Below are positions 1 to 9,729 of a DNA stretch of 64,000 nt, in pieces (positions within the stretch are counted from its first letter, which is position 1; every line of letters begins with the position of its first letter). The stretch spans positions 4,898,001-4,962,000 of the forward strand of contig NZ_CP031194.1 of the NCBI RefSeq assembly GCF_003344965.1, read 5' to 3'. A program made the position numbers and the translations under genes. The DNA comes from Streptomyces paludis (GTDB lineage: Bacteria; Actinomycetota; Actinomycetes; Streptomycetales; Streptomycetaceae). The notes under the pieces are model-generated. The model saw only the letters and a list, made by a program, of their open reading frames with translations. It had not been told where the DNA came from and ran no database searches.

Positions 1-555
1 CACGATCTCGAAGCCGGGGGTGTACGGGCCGAAGTCCGCCCGTGCCTCCGGGTCCGTCGCGAAGCTGACGATCGTCGTCGTACGGCCGTGGAAGTTGTCC
101 GCCGCGACCACGATCTTTGCCATGCCGTCCGGCACGCCCTTGACCCGGTAACCCCACTTCCTGGCCGTCTTGACGGCCGTCTCCACCGCCTCCGCGCCCG
201 TGTTCATCGGCAGGACCATCTCCATGCCGCACAGCTCGGCCAGCCGCGCGCAGAACTCGGCGAACCGGTCGTGGTGGAACGCGCGGGAGGTGAGCGTCAC
301 CCGGTCCAGCTGGGCCTTCGCCGCGTCGATCAGCCGCCGGTTGCCATGGCCGAAATTGAGCGCCGAATACCCGGCGAGCAGATCGAGGAAACGGCGCCCC
401 TCGATATCGGTCATCCACGCGCCTTCGGCGGAGGCGACGACGACGGGGAGCGGGTGGTAGTTGTGCGCGCTGTGGGCCTCCACCGCGGCGATGGCGCGTG
501 CGGTGGCCGCCGGAGGCGGCGCGGCCGGTGTTCGCGGGGGTGCCACCGGTTCCAC
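1..555 (-). CDS. rocD: Ornithine aminotransferase, N-terminal part (runs off left edge)
   Basis: Ornithine--oxo-acid transaminase is a PLP enzyme that converts ornithine and a 2-oxo acid to glutamate semialdehyde in arginine catabolism. The visible 185 codons show class III aminotransferase features: the HNYHPLPVVVASAEGAWM block, DIEGRRFLDLLAGYSALNFGHGN, and MNTGAEAVETAVKTARKWGY, the last being the PLP-phosphate region. The catalytic lysine lies beyond the left edge. The start is GTG at 555, chosen because GGAG precedes it by five bases. It is divergent from trpS, and the AT-rich gap 556-720 carries both promoters. Family assignment is firm; the C-terminus is not visible. Confidence 0.88.
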   Translation of the reverse strand, partial: MEPVAPPRTPAAPPPAATARAIAAVEAHSAHNYHPLPVVVASAEGAWMTDIEGRRFLDLLAGYSALNFGHGNRRLIDAAKAQLDRVTLTSRAFHHDRFAEFCARLAELCGMEMVLPMNTGAEAVETAVKTARKWGYRVKGVPDGMAKIVVAADNFHGRTTTIVSFATDPEARADFGPYTPGFEIV

Positions 556-582
556 GGGATCTCCGTTCGATTGGGCCCATAA

Positions 583-1734
<1,152 letters not shown>

Positions 1735-1845
1735 GACCGCGCCCGGCCGCACCACCCAGGCCCGGCCGGCCGGTCACACCCCCCCCGCCAACCAATCCAC
1801 CCGACCCGGACACAACCCGGACACACGGACTACTGAGGAGCAGAT

Positions 1846-2433
1846 GTGGGGACCGTAACGCTTGGCGTTTCGATCGCGGTCCCGGAGCCGTACGGCAGCC
1901 TCATCCAGGAGCGGCGTGCGGGCTTCGGCGATCCCGCCGCGCACAGCATCCCCACCCATGTCACGCTGCTGCCGCCCACCGAGGTCGACGCGTCGGCCCT
2001 GCCCGCGATCGAGGCGCATCTCGCCACGGTCGCCGCGGCGGGCCGGCCGTTCCCGATGCGCCTCTCCGGCACCGGTACGTTCCGCCCGCTCTCGCCGGTG
2101 GTCTACATCCAGGTCGTGGAGGGCACCTCGGCCTGCGCCTGGCTCCAGCAGCGGGTCCGGGACGCGTCGGGGCCGCTCGTACGGGACTTGCAGTTTCCGT
2201 ACCACCCGCATGTGACCGTCGCGCACGGCATCGCCGAGGAGGCGATGGACCGGGCGTACGAGGAGCTGTCGGAGTACGCGGCGGAGTGGAGCTGCGCCTC
2301 CTTCGCGCTGTACCAGCAGGGCACGGACGGTGTGTGGCGCAAGCTGCACGAGTACGCGTTCGGCGGCGGCGGGGAGACCACATCGCTGCCCTCCCAGTCC
2401 ACCCCGGCCGACCGGCCCTCGGTGCACCCCTGA
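1846..2433 (+). CDS. 2'-5' RNA ligase family (2H phosphoesterase) protein
   Basis: A 195-residue protein with the two HxT motifs that define the 2H phosphoesterase superfamily: THVTLL (about residue 39) and HPHVTVAHG (about residue 123). These His-Thr pairs act on 2',5' or cyclic phosphodiesters. The substrate here is unknown. The GTG start is supported by GAGGAG five bases upstream. The gene follows trpS after about 110 bp in the same direction, an arrangement conserved in Streptomyces, so co-transcription is possible. Confidence 0.88.
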   Translation: MGTVTLGVSIAVPEPYGSLIQERRAGFGDPAAHSIPTHVTLLPPTEVDASALPAIEAHLATVAAAGRPFPMRLSGTGTFRPLSPVVYIQVVEGTSACAWLQQRVRDASGPLVRDLQFPYHPHVTVAHGIAEEAMDRAYEELSEYAAEWSCASFALYQQGTDGVWRKLHEYAFGGGGETTSLPSQSTPADRPSVHP

Positions 2434-2467
2434 GAGACCGCAACTGCCGGTCCGAGGCTACGGAACC

Positions 2468-3259
2468 TCAGACCGGCAGTCTGCGGAAGAGCGGGCGCGG
2501 CAGATGCCGCAGCCCCGCCATCACCACCCGCAGCGCCCCCGGCACCCACACCGTCTCCGAGCGCCGCCGCAGCCCCAGCTCGATGGCGACCGCCACGGCC
2601 TCCGGCGTCGTGACCGAGACCGCGACCGGCGCCGTCTCCGGGCGGCCCGCCGTCCGCCGCGTCCGTACGAAACCCGGCCGTACGACCATGACATGCACCC
2701 CCGTGCCGTGCATCGCGTCCCCGAGGCCCTGGGTGAACGCGTCGAGGCCCGCCTTGCTCGATCCGTAGATGAAGTCCGCGCGCCGCGCCCGTTCGCCCGC
2801 CACCGACGAGAGCACCACCAGCGAGCCGTGCCCCTGCGACTGGAGCGCGCCCGCGCACACCAGGCCCGCCGAGACCGCGCCGGTGTAGTTCGTCTGCGCC
2901 ACCCGTACGGCCGCGAGCGGCTCCGCCTCGTCGTGCGCCTGGTCGCCGAGGATGCCGAAGGCGACGAGCACGAGGTCGATGTCGCCCTCCGCGAAGACCT
3001 TCCCGAGCACCTCCTCGTGCGTGCCGGGGTCCAGGGCGTCGAACGCGACCGTACGGACGTCCACGCGGTCCTGGCCGGCCGGGCCCAGCGCCCGCAGCCG
3101 CTCGGCGGCGGTCTCCAGGGCGGGCGAGGGGCGTCCGGCCAGCCAGACCGTACGGGTGCGGCGGGCGATCAGCCGGCGCGCGGTGGCCAGCCCGATCTCC
3201 GACGTCCCGCCGAGGATCAGCAGGGACTGCGGGGTGCCGAAGGCGTCCTTCACGTACAT
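2468..3259 (-). CDS. DprE2-like short-chain reductase
   Basis: A 263-residue short-chain dehydrogenase resembling decaprenylphospho-erythro-pentofuranosid-2-ulose reductase (DprE2). It has an N-terminal nucleotide-binding loop ILGGTSEIGLATARRL, the catalytic serine region VVLSSVAGERARR and the YGSSK (YxxxK) motif. The upstream neighbour on the same strand is a DprE1-like flavoprotein, which fits the two-step DprE1/DprE2 epimerisation of a polyprenyl-phospho-sugar. Start ATG 3259 has AAGGAG four bases upstream. The open frame continues upstream to about 3613 without coding character and overlaps the DprE1-like gene. The sugar made is an inference. Confidence 0.85.
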   Translation of the reverse strand: MYVKDAFGTPQSLLILGGTSEIGLATARRLIARRTRTVWLAGRPSPALETAAERLRALGPAGQDRVDVRTVAFDALDPGTHEEVLGKVFAEGDIDLVLVAFGILGDQAHDEAEPLAAVRVAQTNYTGAVSAGLVCAGALQSQGHGSLVVLSSVAGERARRADFIYGSSKAGLDAFTQGLGDAMHGTGVHVMVVRPGFVRTRRTAGRPETAPVAVSVTTPEAVAVAIELGLRRRSETVWVPGALRVVMAGLRHLPRPLFRRLPV

Positions 3260-3351
3260 CGCTCCTTGGGTGAGTGGCGGTAAAGGGAGTGGCGGTAAGG
3301 CGGCAGGGAGGTAGGCGGTAGGGCGGTACAGCGGTAACGCGGAGGCGGGCA

Positions 3352-4794
3352 CTACAGGCGCAGCCGCCGCGACAGGTCCGACGTGAACACCGACCGCGGA
3401 TCCAGCTCGGCCCGCAGCGCCCGGAACTCCGCCAGCCGCGGATACATCGCGGCCAGCCGCTCCGGCCTGATCCGGGCGTCCTGCGCCAGACAGACCCGGC
3501 CCCCGTCCGCCACGACCTCCTCGTCCAGCGCGTCGAGCAGCGGCCCCAGGCTGCCCGGGTCGGCCGGCAGCTCGACCGTCAGCGACCAGCCGGGCGCCGG
3601 GAAGGACAGCCACCCCGACCCGGCCGCGCCGAAGCGGGTGAGCGCGGCGGGGAAGGACGGACAGCCGTGCCGCGCGAGGCGCTCCACGATCCGGCGCAGG
3701 GTCTCCTCCCGGCCGTATCCGACGGTGAAGCGGTAGCGGACGAAGCCGCCGCGCCCCGGCCCCGGCAGCCGGTGCCAGGGCACCGCGTCCCCGGGCGGCC
3801 GGCCGAACACCGGGAGGCGCCGCAGCTCACCGCTGCGCAGCCGGGGCGCCGTCCGGTACCAGACGCCGTTGAGCAGCCCGGCCGCCGCCCGCCCCGGCAG
3901 TCCCGGCGGCGGTACGAGCGCGGAGAGGCCGTCCCGGGGCCCCGGCCGGAAGAGCAGCGGGCGCCGCCGGGCGCGCGCGGGCAGGGCGCTGAGCGGCGCG
4001 TGCTCCCCGCGTACGAGGACCGCGCGCCCCAGCTCCGCCCCGCGCGCCAGCGGATCCAGCCAGGCGACCGCGTAGCCGCGCGGCTGCTCCGGGCCGGGGT
4101 CGGACTCGGGCGCCGCCGGGTACGGGCGCGGGTCCGCCGCCGCCAGTCGCGCGAACAGGTCGTCGAGATCCGTCGCCCGCTCCGTGTCGACGATCATCAG
4201 CGAGGTCGCCACGCGCCGCAGCCGCAGTGTCGCCGAGAGGATCACCCCGGTCAGCCCGAGACCGCCCGCCGTCGCGTCGAAGAGCGGGGTGCCGGGCAGC
4301 GCCGTCCGCCGCTCGCCGTCCGCCGTGAGCAGCTCCAGCGCCGACACATGGGCGGAGAACGACCCCGCCGCCGGATGGTTCGCGCCCTCGACGTCCGCGC
4401 CGATCGCGCCGCCGACCGTCACCCCGTACCCCCCGGTCACCGGGGTCACCGGCAGGCACCAGCCCAGCGGCAGCAGCACCTCCAGCAGCCGGCGCAGACT
4501 CAGCCCGGCCTCGCACACCACGACGCCCGTGGTGACGTCGAGCGCGCGGATTCGGTCGAGCCCCGTCATGTCGAGGACCGCGCCACCGGCGTTCTGTGCC
4601 GCGTCGCCGCAGCTCCGGCCGAGCCCGCGGGCGATGAGGCCACGCTCCCCGCCGGCCCGGACGGCCGCGGCGGCCTCGTCGGGGGAGCGGGGGCGCAGCA
4701 GCAGGGCGGTCGTGGGGGAGGTGCGCCCCAGGCCCGTGAGGGAGACGACGGAGTCCTCGTCGTAATAGCCGTGCTCGGCGGTGTCGACTGACAT
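3352..4794 (-). CDS. DprE1-like FAD-linked oxidase
   Basis: A 480-residue FAD-dependent oxidase of the VAO/FAD_binding_4 type, similar to decaprenylphosphoryl-ribose 2'-oxidase. FAD-domain motifs are ARGLGRSCGDAAQNAGGAVLDM (about 55-76) and GGYGVTVGGAIGADVEGANH (121-140). The C-terminus ERLAAMYPRLAEFRALRAELDP...SDLSRRL is typical of the family. Positions matching the mycobacterial DprE1 cysteine 387 and lysine 418 are Thr406 and Gln438 here (alignment by eye), so chemistry or substrate may differ. It lies 92 bp upstream of the DprE2-like gene. Start is ATG 4794; a much longer open frame upstream lacks coding character. Confidence 0.85.
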   Translation of the reverse strand: MSVDTAEHGYYDEDSVVSLTGLGRTSPTTALLLRPRSPDEAAAAVRAGGERGLIARGLGRSCGDAAQNAGGAVLDMTGLDRIRALDVTTGVVVCEAGLSLRRLLEVLLPLGWCLPVTPVTGGYGVTVGGAIGADVEGANHPAAGSFSAHVSALELLTADGERRTALPGTPLFDATAGGLGLTGVILSATLRLRRVATSLMIVDTERATDLDDLFARLAAADPRPYPAAPESDPGPEQPRGYAVAWLDPLARGAELGRAVLVRGEHAPLSALPARARRRPLLFRPGPRDGLSALVPPPGLPGRAAAGLLNGVWYRTAPRLRSGELRRLPVFGRPPGDAVPWHRLPGPGRGGFVRYRFTVGYGREETLRRIVERLARHGCPSFPAALTRFGAAGSGWLSFPAPGWSLTVELPADPGSLGPLLDALDEEVVADGGRVCLAQDARIRPERLAAMYPRLAEFRALRAELDPRSVFTSDLSRRLRL

Positions 4795-4939
4795 GGAGGT
4801 GACCGTATCGCCCCCATACCTCAATCTTTGTAATCTTTGTCGCCTTTGTTGCGCTGCTTGGATGAACGCGCGGGAACGGGTGAGGCGGCTCACGCATGTT
4901 CGGCCGTGGCCGGGCGGGGCCGCCGGGTAGATCTTCGCC

Positions 4940-5878
4940 ATGGACTGGCTGAGAAAACTCCCCGTCATCGGCCCGCTCGTGGCCAGGCTGATGCGGACGC
5001 ACGCCTGGCAGGCGTACGAGCGGCTCGACCGGGTCCACTGGTCGCGGCTCGCCGCCGCGATCACCTTCCTCAGCTTTCTCTCGCTCTTCCCGCTCATCAC
5101 GGTCGCCGCCGCCGTCGGGGCCGCGCTGCTCAGCAAGGACCAGCTCGACCGGGCGCAGCACAGCATCGAGAAGCAGGTCCCCGGTATCTCCGACCAGCTC
5201 GATCTCAACTCCCTCGTCACCAACGCCGGCACCATCGGGGTGGTCGCCGGGGCGGTGCTGCTCTTCACCGGGATCGGCTGGATCGGCTCGATGCGCGAGT
5301 GTCTGCGGGCCGTCTGGGAACTGGACGACGGGGAACAGGGCAACCCGATCGTCCTCAAGGGCAAGGACGGCCTGGTCCTCATCGGCCTCGGTGCCGTCGG
5401 GCTCGCCTCACTGGCCGCCTCGGGGCTCGGCTCCACGGCCGTCGGCTGGACCGCCGAGCGGCTCGGCATCGAGGGGGGCGGCGCGGGCGGCGTACTCCTG
5501 CGGATCGCGGCGCTCGTGGTGGCGGTCGGCGCGGACTTCCTGCTGCTCCTGTACGTGCTGACGCTGCTGCCGCGCGTCCACCCGCCGCGCCGCCGGCTGA
5601 TGGTCGCCGCGCTGATCGGGGCTGTCGGCTTCGAGGCGCTGAAGCTGCTGCTCGGCGGCTATATGAAGGGCGTGGCGGGCAAGAGCATGTACGGCGCGTT
5701 CGGGGTGCCGGTGGCGCTGCTGCTGTGGATCAACTTCACGGCGAAGCTGCTGCTGTTCTGCGCGGCCTGGACGGCGACGCGGAAGGCGGCGGCTTCGGCC
5801 GAGGAGACCGAAGCCACCGACGACGTCACGGACGCGCGCGGCGACGGACCAGGTCGGGCAGCGGCCAGCGCCGGTTGA
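4940..5878 (+). CDS. YihY/BrkB family membrane protein
   Basis: A 312-residue integral membrane protein of the YihY (UPF0761, once misnamed RNase BN) family. Hydrophobic segments lie at about residues 35-60 (AAITFLSFLSLFPLITVAAAVGAALL), 95-115, 140-165, 190-212 and 245-275. A charged, Ala-rich tail follows LLLWINFTAKLLLFCAAW, as usual in this family. Its function is unknown; transport or envelope roles have been suggested. It is convergent with the D,D-carboxypeptidase gene, and the two stop-proximal ends overlap by 53 bp. Confidence 0.88.
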   Translation: MDWLRKLPVIGPLVARLMRTHAWQAYERLDRVHWSRLAAAITFLSFLSLFPLITVAAAVGAALLSKDQLDRAQHSIEKQVPGISDQLDLNSLVTNAGTIGVVAGAVLLFTGIGWIGSMRECLRAVWELDDGEQGNPIVLKGKDGLVLIGLGAVGLASLAASGLGSTAVGWTAERLGIEGGGAGGVLLRIAALVVAVGADFLLLLYVLTLLPRVHPPRRRLMVAALIGAVGFEALKLLLGGYMKGVAGKSMYGAFGVPVALLLWINFTAKLLLFCAAWTATRKAAASAEETEATDDVTDARGDGPGRAAASAG

Positions 5879-7121
5879 CCAGGAACACCGCACCCGCCAG
5901 CGCGATCAGCACCCCGCCCGCCACCGCCAGCGCGATCCCCACCCCGCTCGATCCGCCGCTGTTCGCGGTCGCGACCGCCTCGGCGGGCGCGGTGGCCGGC
6001 GCCGACTCGTCGCTCACCGGCGTGGGGCTCGGCGAACCGGCGTCCGACACGGCGTTCTTCGGCGGCACCAGCTCACCGACCGGCTTGACCTTCCCGACCG
6101 CCGCGAAGCCCCAGTCCAGCAGCCGCGCCGTCTCCTGGTACACCGCGTGCGGCTCGGTGGAGGACGGATTCATCACGGTGACCAGCAGCTTCTTGCCGTT
6201 CCGCTCAGCGACGCCGGTGAACGTCGTACCGGCGTGGGTGGTGCTGCCGTTCTTCACGCCCGCGATGCCCTGGTACTGCGCGACCCCGTTGGCGCCCGTC
6301 AGCAGCCGGTTGGTGTTCTGGATCTCGAAGGTCTCGCGCTTCTTGCCCTTCTTCTTCTCGCCGGGGAACTTGGCCGTCGCCGTCGCCGCGTACTCCCGGA
6401 AGTCCTTCTTCTGGAGCCCCGAGCGGGCGAAGAGGGTGAGGTCGTACGCGCTGGAGACCTGGCCCTTCTCGTCGTACCCGTCCGGCGAGACCACATGGGT
6501 GTCCAGCGCCTGGAGGTTCTCGGCGTGCTTCTGCATGTCGCGGACGGTCTTGTCGATGCCGCCGTTCATCGCGGAGAGCACATGCACGGCGTCGTTCCCG
6601 GACTTGAGGAACACGCCCAGCCACAGATCGTTGACCGTGTAGGTGAGGTTCTCCTTGACGCCCACGAGGCTGCTGCCCGCGCCCATGCCCTGGAGATCGG
6701 CCGGCGCCACCTTGTACGACTCGGTCTTGGGCATCCGGGGCAGCAGCGTGTCCGCGAAGAGCATCTTGAGCGTGGACGCGGGGGGCAGCCGCCAGTGGGC
6801 GTTGTGGGAGGCCAGCACATCGCCGTGCTCCGCGTCCGCGACGATCCACGACCGCCCGCTGAGCTTCTTGGGCAGCACCGGCACGCCCGCCGCCATGTTC
6901 ACCTGCGTACCCGCGAGCCCCAGTTTCTCTCCGCCGAGTGTGGACATCGAGGCGGGCGGCTTCGGCTGCTTCGTGTCGGCGCCGTCGGCCCTGGCGTACA
7001 GCGGTACGGAGGCGGCCGGGGCGGCCGGCGCGGCCGGGAGGGCCGCGGCGGGCACGGCGGTCAGAGCGGGCAGCAGCGCGGCGGCGAGGACCGTCAGGAC
7101 GGTCTTATTCAGAGCGGGCAC
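5826..7121 (-). CDS. Secreted D-alanyl-D-alanine carboxypeptidase
   Basis: Penicillin-binding protein of peptidase family S11 that trims the terminal D-Ala of peptidoglycan stem peptides. The order is: signal peptide (about residues 1-25, NKTVLTVLAAALLPALTAVPAAALPA), catalytic STLK (SxxK, in PPASTLKMLFADTLL), SGND (SxN, in FLKSGNDAVH), and KNGST in place of KTG. A Ser/Pro/Ala linker leads to a C-terminal membrane helix (VGIALAVAGGVLIALAGAVFLV) and a basic tail, so the mature enzyme is probably membrane-anchored outside the cell. Start GTG 7121 was chosen because the signal peptide follows immediately. It is 432 codons long. Confidence 0.92.
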   Translation of the reverse strand: MPALNKTVLTVLAAALLPALTAVPAAALPAAPAAPAASVPLYARADGADTKQPKPPASMSTLGGEKLGLAGTQVNMAAGVPVLPKKLSGRSWIVADAEHGDVLASHNAHWRLPPASTLKMLFADTLLPRMPKTESYKVAPADLQGMGAGSSLVGVKENLTYTVNDLWLGVFLKSGNDAVHVLSAMNGGIDKTVRDMQKHAENLQALDTHVVSPDGYDEKGQVSSAYDLTLFARSGLQKKDFREYAATATAKFPGEKKKGKKRETFEIQNTNRLLTGANGVAQYQGIAGVKNGSTTHAGTTFTGVAERNGKKLLVTVMNPSSTEPHAVYQETARLLDWGFAAVGKVKPVGELVPPKNAVSDAGSPSPTPVSDESAPATAPAEAVATANSGGSSGVGIALAVAGGVLIALAGAVFLVNRRWPLPDLVRRRARP

Positions 7122-7215
7122 GACCGTGAAGGTACAGGGCGCGCCAGACGGCGACGACGGCCGGTCCGCGGGACCCCGCCGCCGCTGTTCGAGAGGCCCC
7201 GGCGATACTGACGGT

Positions 7216-7473
7216 ATGAAGCTCAGCCGCCCCGTGTCCTGGTTCCTGCTGGCCTTTGGCCTCTGGTCTTGGGGCATCTGGGTCACCTTCGTCAAGAACT
7301 TGTGGCAGGACGGCAGCGGACTCGCCTTCGACGACGCCGGAGATCCGACGGCGTACTTCTGGGTGCATCTGACCCTCGCCATCGTGTCCTTTCTTCTGGG
7401 GACGGCCATCGGCGTCATCGGGTTCCGGGGCGTACGCGCGCTCCGCGAACACAATAAAGATCAACAGGATTGA
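7216..7473 (+). CDS. SCO4848-family small membrane protein
   Basis: An 85-residue protein with two predicted membrane helices (residues about 6-25, VSWFLLAFGLWSWGIWVTFV, and 50-70, HLTLAIVSFLLGTAIGVIGF) and a charged C-terminus. It matches the Streptomyces family named after SCO4848. No function is known. It is divergent from the carboxypeptidase gene and its stop lies directly before the metallophosphoesterase start, so the two are probably co-transcribed. Confidence 0.85.
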   Translation: MKLSRPVSWFLLAFGLWSWGIWVTFVKNLWQDGSGLAFDDAGDPTAYFWVHLTLAIVSFLLGTAIGVIGFRGVRALREHNKDQQD

Positions 7474-7484
7474 GGGACTTGCTC

Positions 7485-8879
7485 GTGGTGGTCGTCGTCG
7501 TTCTGCTGGCACTCGCGGTGGTCGCGCTGCTGACCGTGGCGCACTGGTATCTGTGGCGGCGCCTCGTACGCGACACCACGGCGCCGGGGGGCCTCGCCCG
7601 TAAGGCGGGGACGGTCGCCGCGGTGGTGCTGCCTTTACTGTCCGTCCTGGCGCTCACCGCGCGTGGCTGGGCGCCCTTCTGGTTGCAGCAGATAGTGGCC
7701 TGGCCGGGGTATCTGTGGCTGGCGGTGCTGCTGTATCTGCTGCTGGCACTGCTGGTCGGGGAGGCCGTACGGCCCCTGTTCAGGATGTTGCCGCAGCGGC
7801 GGCCGAAGGGCGAGCCGGACGGGGCGACGGAGTCTGTACGGGCCGATGAGCGCGCCCCGGTGACCACTCCCGAGGGGCCTTCGGAGGCAGCGGCAGCGGC
7901 GGAGGCGGAGGCGGAAGCCGGAGCAGCGGCCACGTCCGCGCCGACGTCTTCGGAGCCGGCGCCCGCGACGTCTCCGGAGCCGGCGCCCGCGACCGCCTCG
8001 GCCTCCGCCCCCGTCACACCGAAGTCCGCGCCGTCCTCCGCGTCCGTACTCGCGCCCTCCCGGCGGCTCTTCGTCTCCCGCGTCGTCGGCGGCGCCGCCG
8101 CGACCGCCGCGCTCGCCACGGTCGGCTACGGCACGTACGGCGTGCTGCGCGGCCCCCGCGTCAAGCGCGTCACGGTGCCGCTCGCCAAGCTGGCGCGCGC
8201 CGCGCACGGGTTCCGTATCGCCGTCGTCAGCGACATCCACCTCGGCCCGGTCCTGGGCCGCGCCCACTCCCAGCGCATCGTCGACGCGATCAACTCGACC
8301 CAGCCCGACCTGATCGCGGTCGTCGGGGACATGGTCGACGGCAGCGTCAAGGACCTGGGGCCGGCCGCCGAGCCGCTCGCCGGGCTCGAAGCGAAGCACG
8401 GGGCGTTCTTCGTCACCGGCAACCACGAGTACATCTCCGGCGCGGCCGAATGGGTCGACCACGTCCGCGAACTGGGGCTGCGGCCCCTGGAGAACGAACG
8501 CGTCGAGCTCGACGGCTTCGACCTCGCCGGGGTCAACGACATCGCGGGCGAGAGCGAGGGCCTCGGGCCCGACTTCGGCAAGGCCCTCGGCGACCGCGAC
8601 ACAACCAGGGCGTCCGTGCTCCTCGCCCACCAGCCCGTCGTCATCCACGACGCCGTACGCCACGGCGTCGACCTCCAGCTCTCCGGCCACACCCACGGCG
8701 GCCAGCTCTGGCCCGGCAGCCTCCTCGCCGGACTCGCCAACCCCACCGTCGCGGGTCTGGAGCGGTACGAGGACACCCAGCTCTACGTCTCGCGCGGGGC
8801 CGGTGCCTGGGGGCCGCCCGTACGTGTCGGCGCGCCGTCGGACATCACCCTCGTACAACTGGCCTCGCGCCAGGCTTGA
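7485..8879 (+). CDS. Membrane-anchored metallophosphoesterase
   Basis: Calcineurin-like phosphoesterase with an N-terminal membrane module. Several hydrophobic helices fill the first ~95 residues, followed by an Ala/Glu/Pro/Ser-rich linker (about 110-190). The catalytic domain shows all metal motifs: DIHLG (DxH), GDMVDG (GD), GNHEY (GNHE) and SGHTHGGQLW (GHxH). The pattern resembles the YaeI/YkuE group. The start is uncertain: TTG 7470 overlaps the previous stop, while GTG 7485 has GAGGG nine bases upstream and is preferred. A TTA leucine codon occurs at 7635-7637, which could make translation depend on bldA. Confidence 0.9.
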   Translation: MVVVVVLLALAVVALLTVAHWYLWRRLVRDTTAPGGLARKAGTVAAVVLPLLSVLALTARGWAPFWLQQIVAWPGYLWLAVLLYLLLALLVGEAVRPLFRMLPQRRPKGEPDGATESVRADERAPVTTPEGPSEAAAAAEAEAEAGAAATSAPTSSEPAPATSPEPAPATASASAPVTPKSAPSSASVLAPSRRLFVSRVVGGAAATAALATVGYGTYGVLRGPRVKRVTVPLAKLARAAHGFRIAVVSDIHLGPVLGRAHSQRIVDAINSTQPDLIAVVGDMVDGSVKDLGPAAEPLAGLEAKHGAFFVTGNHEYISGAAEWVDHVRELGLRPLENERVELDGFDLAGVNDIAGESEGLGPDFGKALGDRDTTRASVLLAHQPVVIHDAVRHGVDLQLSGHTHGGQLWPGSLLAGLANPTVAGLERYEDTQLYVSRGAGAWGPPVRVGAPSDITLVQLASRQA

Positions 8880-8902
8880 GCCCGCGCGCCCGAGCCGACG
8901 AA

Positions 8903-9718
8903 TCAGGAGTCCCTGCCGGAGCTGTCGGTCCGGTCGGCCGGGTCAGCCGTGTCCGTCCGGCCAGCTCGGTCGGTCCGGCCGGCCCGTGCCGCCGCCGTTT
9001 CCGCCATCCCCGGCAGGAACTCCGTGAACAGCTCGTGCACTTCGCGTACGACCGGACGCAGCACCCGGAAGCGCGAGAGCGCGATCGTCCGGGCGGTCAG
9101 CCGGGCGCCGCGCAGGGCCAGCCGGCGGGTGCGCGCGCTGTGCGGCGAGCGGTCGTAGACCCAGTACAGGACCAGCCCCATCTGGGCCAGCCACAGCACC
9201 TCGGGGAGGGTGTCCGCCAGCTCCTTCGGGATCTTCGTCCGGGAGCCGGCCAGCACCTCGCGGTGGACGGCGATCGCGGCCTCCCGGACCGGCTCCGATT
9301 CGGGGGAGAAGGGGCTGAGCGGGCTGTCGGGATCCGCCGCGTTCTTGAAGAACTGCGCGGCGAAGGCGTGGTACGGCTCCGCGATGTCGAGCCAGCCCGT
9401 CAGCACCGCGCCGAAGCGTTCCTCCAGACCGGTCTCCCGGTCCAGTACGGGCCGGATCGCCAGCCGGTGTTCGGTGGCGATCCGGTCGTAGAAGCCCTGG
9501 ACGAGATGTTCCTTCGACGCGAAGTAGTAGTACGCGTTCCCGACGGAGACACCGGCCTCCTTGGCGATGGCCCGCATCGTCGTCTTGTCGTAACCGCGCT
9601 CCTTGAAGAGCCGCAGCGCGGTTTCGAGGATGAGGGTGCGGGTCTGCTCGCTCTTCGGAAGAGTCTTCTCGCTCTTCGGGAGGGGGGTCGGGTCCTTCGT
9701 GTCCTTCGCGTCCGTCAC
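8903..9718 (-). CDS. TetR-family repressor, last gene of a three-gene operon
   Basis: A 271-residue TetR/AcrR regulator. The N-terminal helix-turn-helix is TRTLILETALRLFKERGYDKTTMRAIAKEAGVSVGNAYYYFASKEHLV (about residues 26-73), with the usual YYYFASK recognition-helix end. The ligand domain is followed by a Thr/Asp/Arg-rich tail. The start is GTG 9718 after GGGGA. It lies 11 bp downstream of the DCC gene, making it the distal gene of an operon read from 10685. Two near-identical palindromes around the operon promoter (10700-10713 and 10745-10758) are its likely autoregulatory operators. The inducer is unknown. Confidence 0.9.
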   Translation of the reverse strand: MTDAKDTKDPTPLPKSEKTLPKSEQTRTLILETALRLFKERGYDKTTMRAIAKEAGVSVGNAYYYFASKEHLVQGFYDRIATEHRLAIRPVLDRETGLEERFGAVLTGWLDIAEPYHAFAAQFFKNAADPDSPLSPFSPESEPVREAAIAVHREVLAGSRTKIPKELADTLPEVLWLAQMGLVLYWVYDRSPHSARTRRLALRGARLTARTIALSRFRVLRPVVREVHELFTEFLPGMAETAAARAGRTDRAGRTDTADPADRTDSSGRDS

Positions 9719-9729
9719 GGTCCCCGAGC

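Noticed and set aside
6147..7211. 354-codon plus-strand frame opposite the carboxypeptidase
   Set aside because: Antisense shadow with Arg/Gly-rich composition and no homology; the minus-strand gene has clear catalytic motifs.
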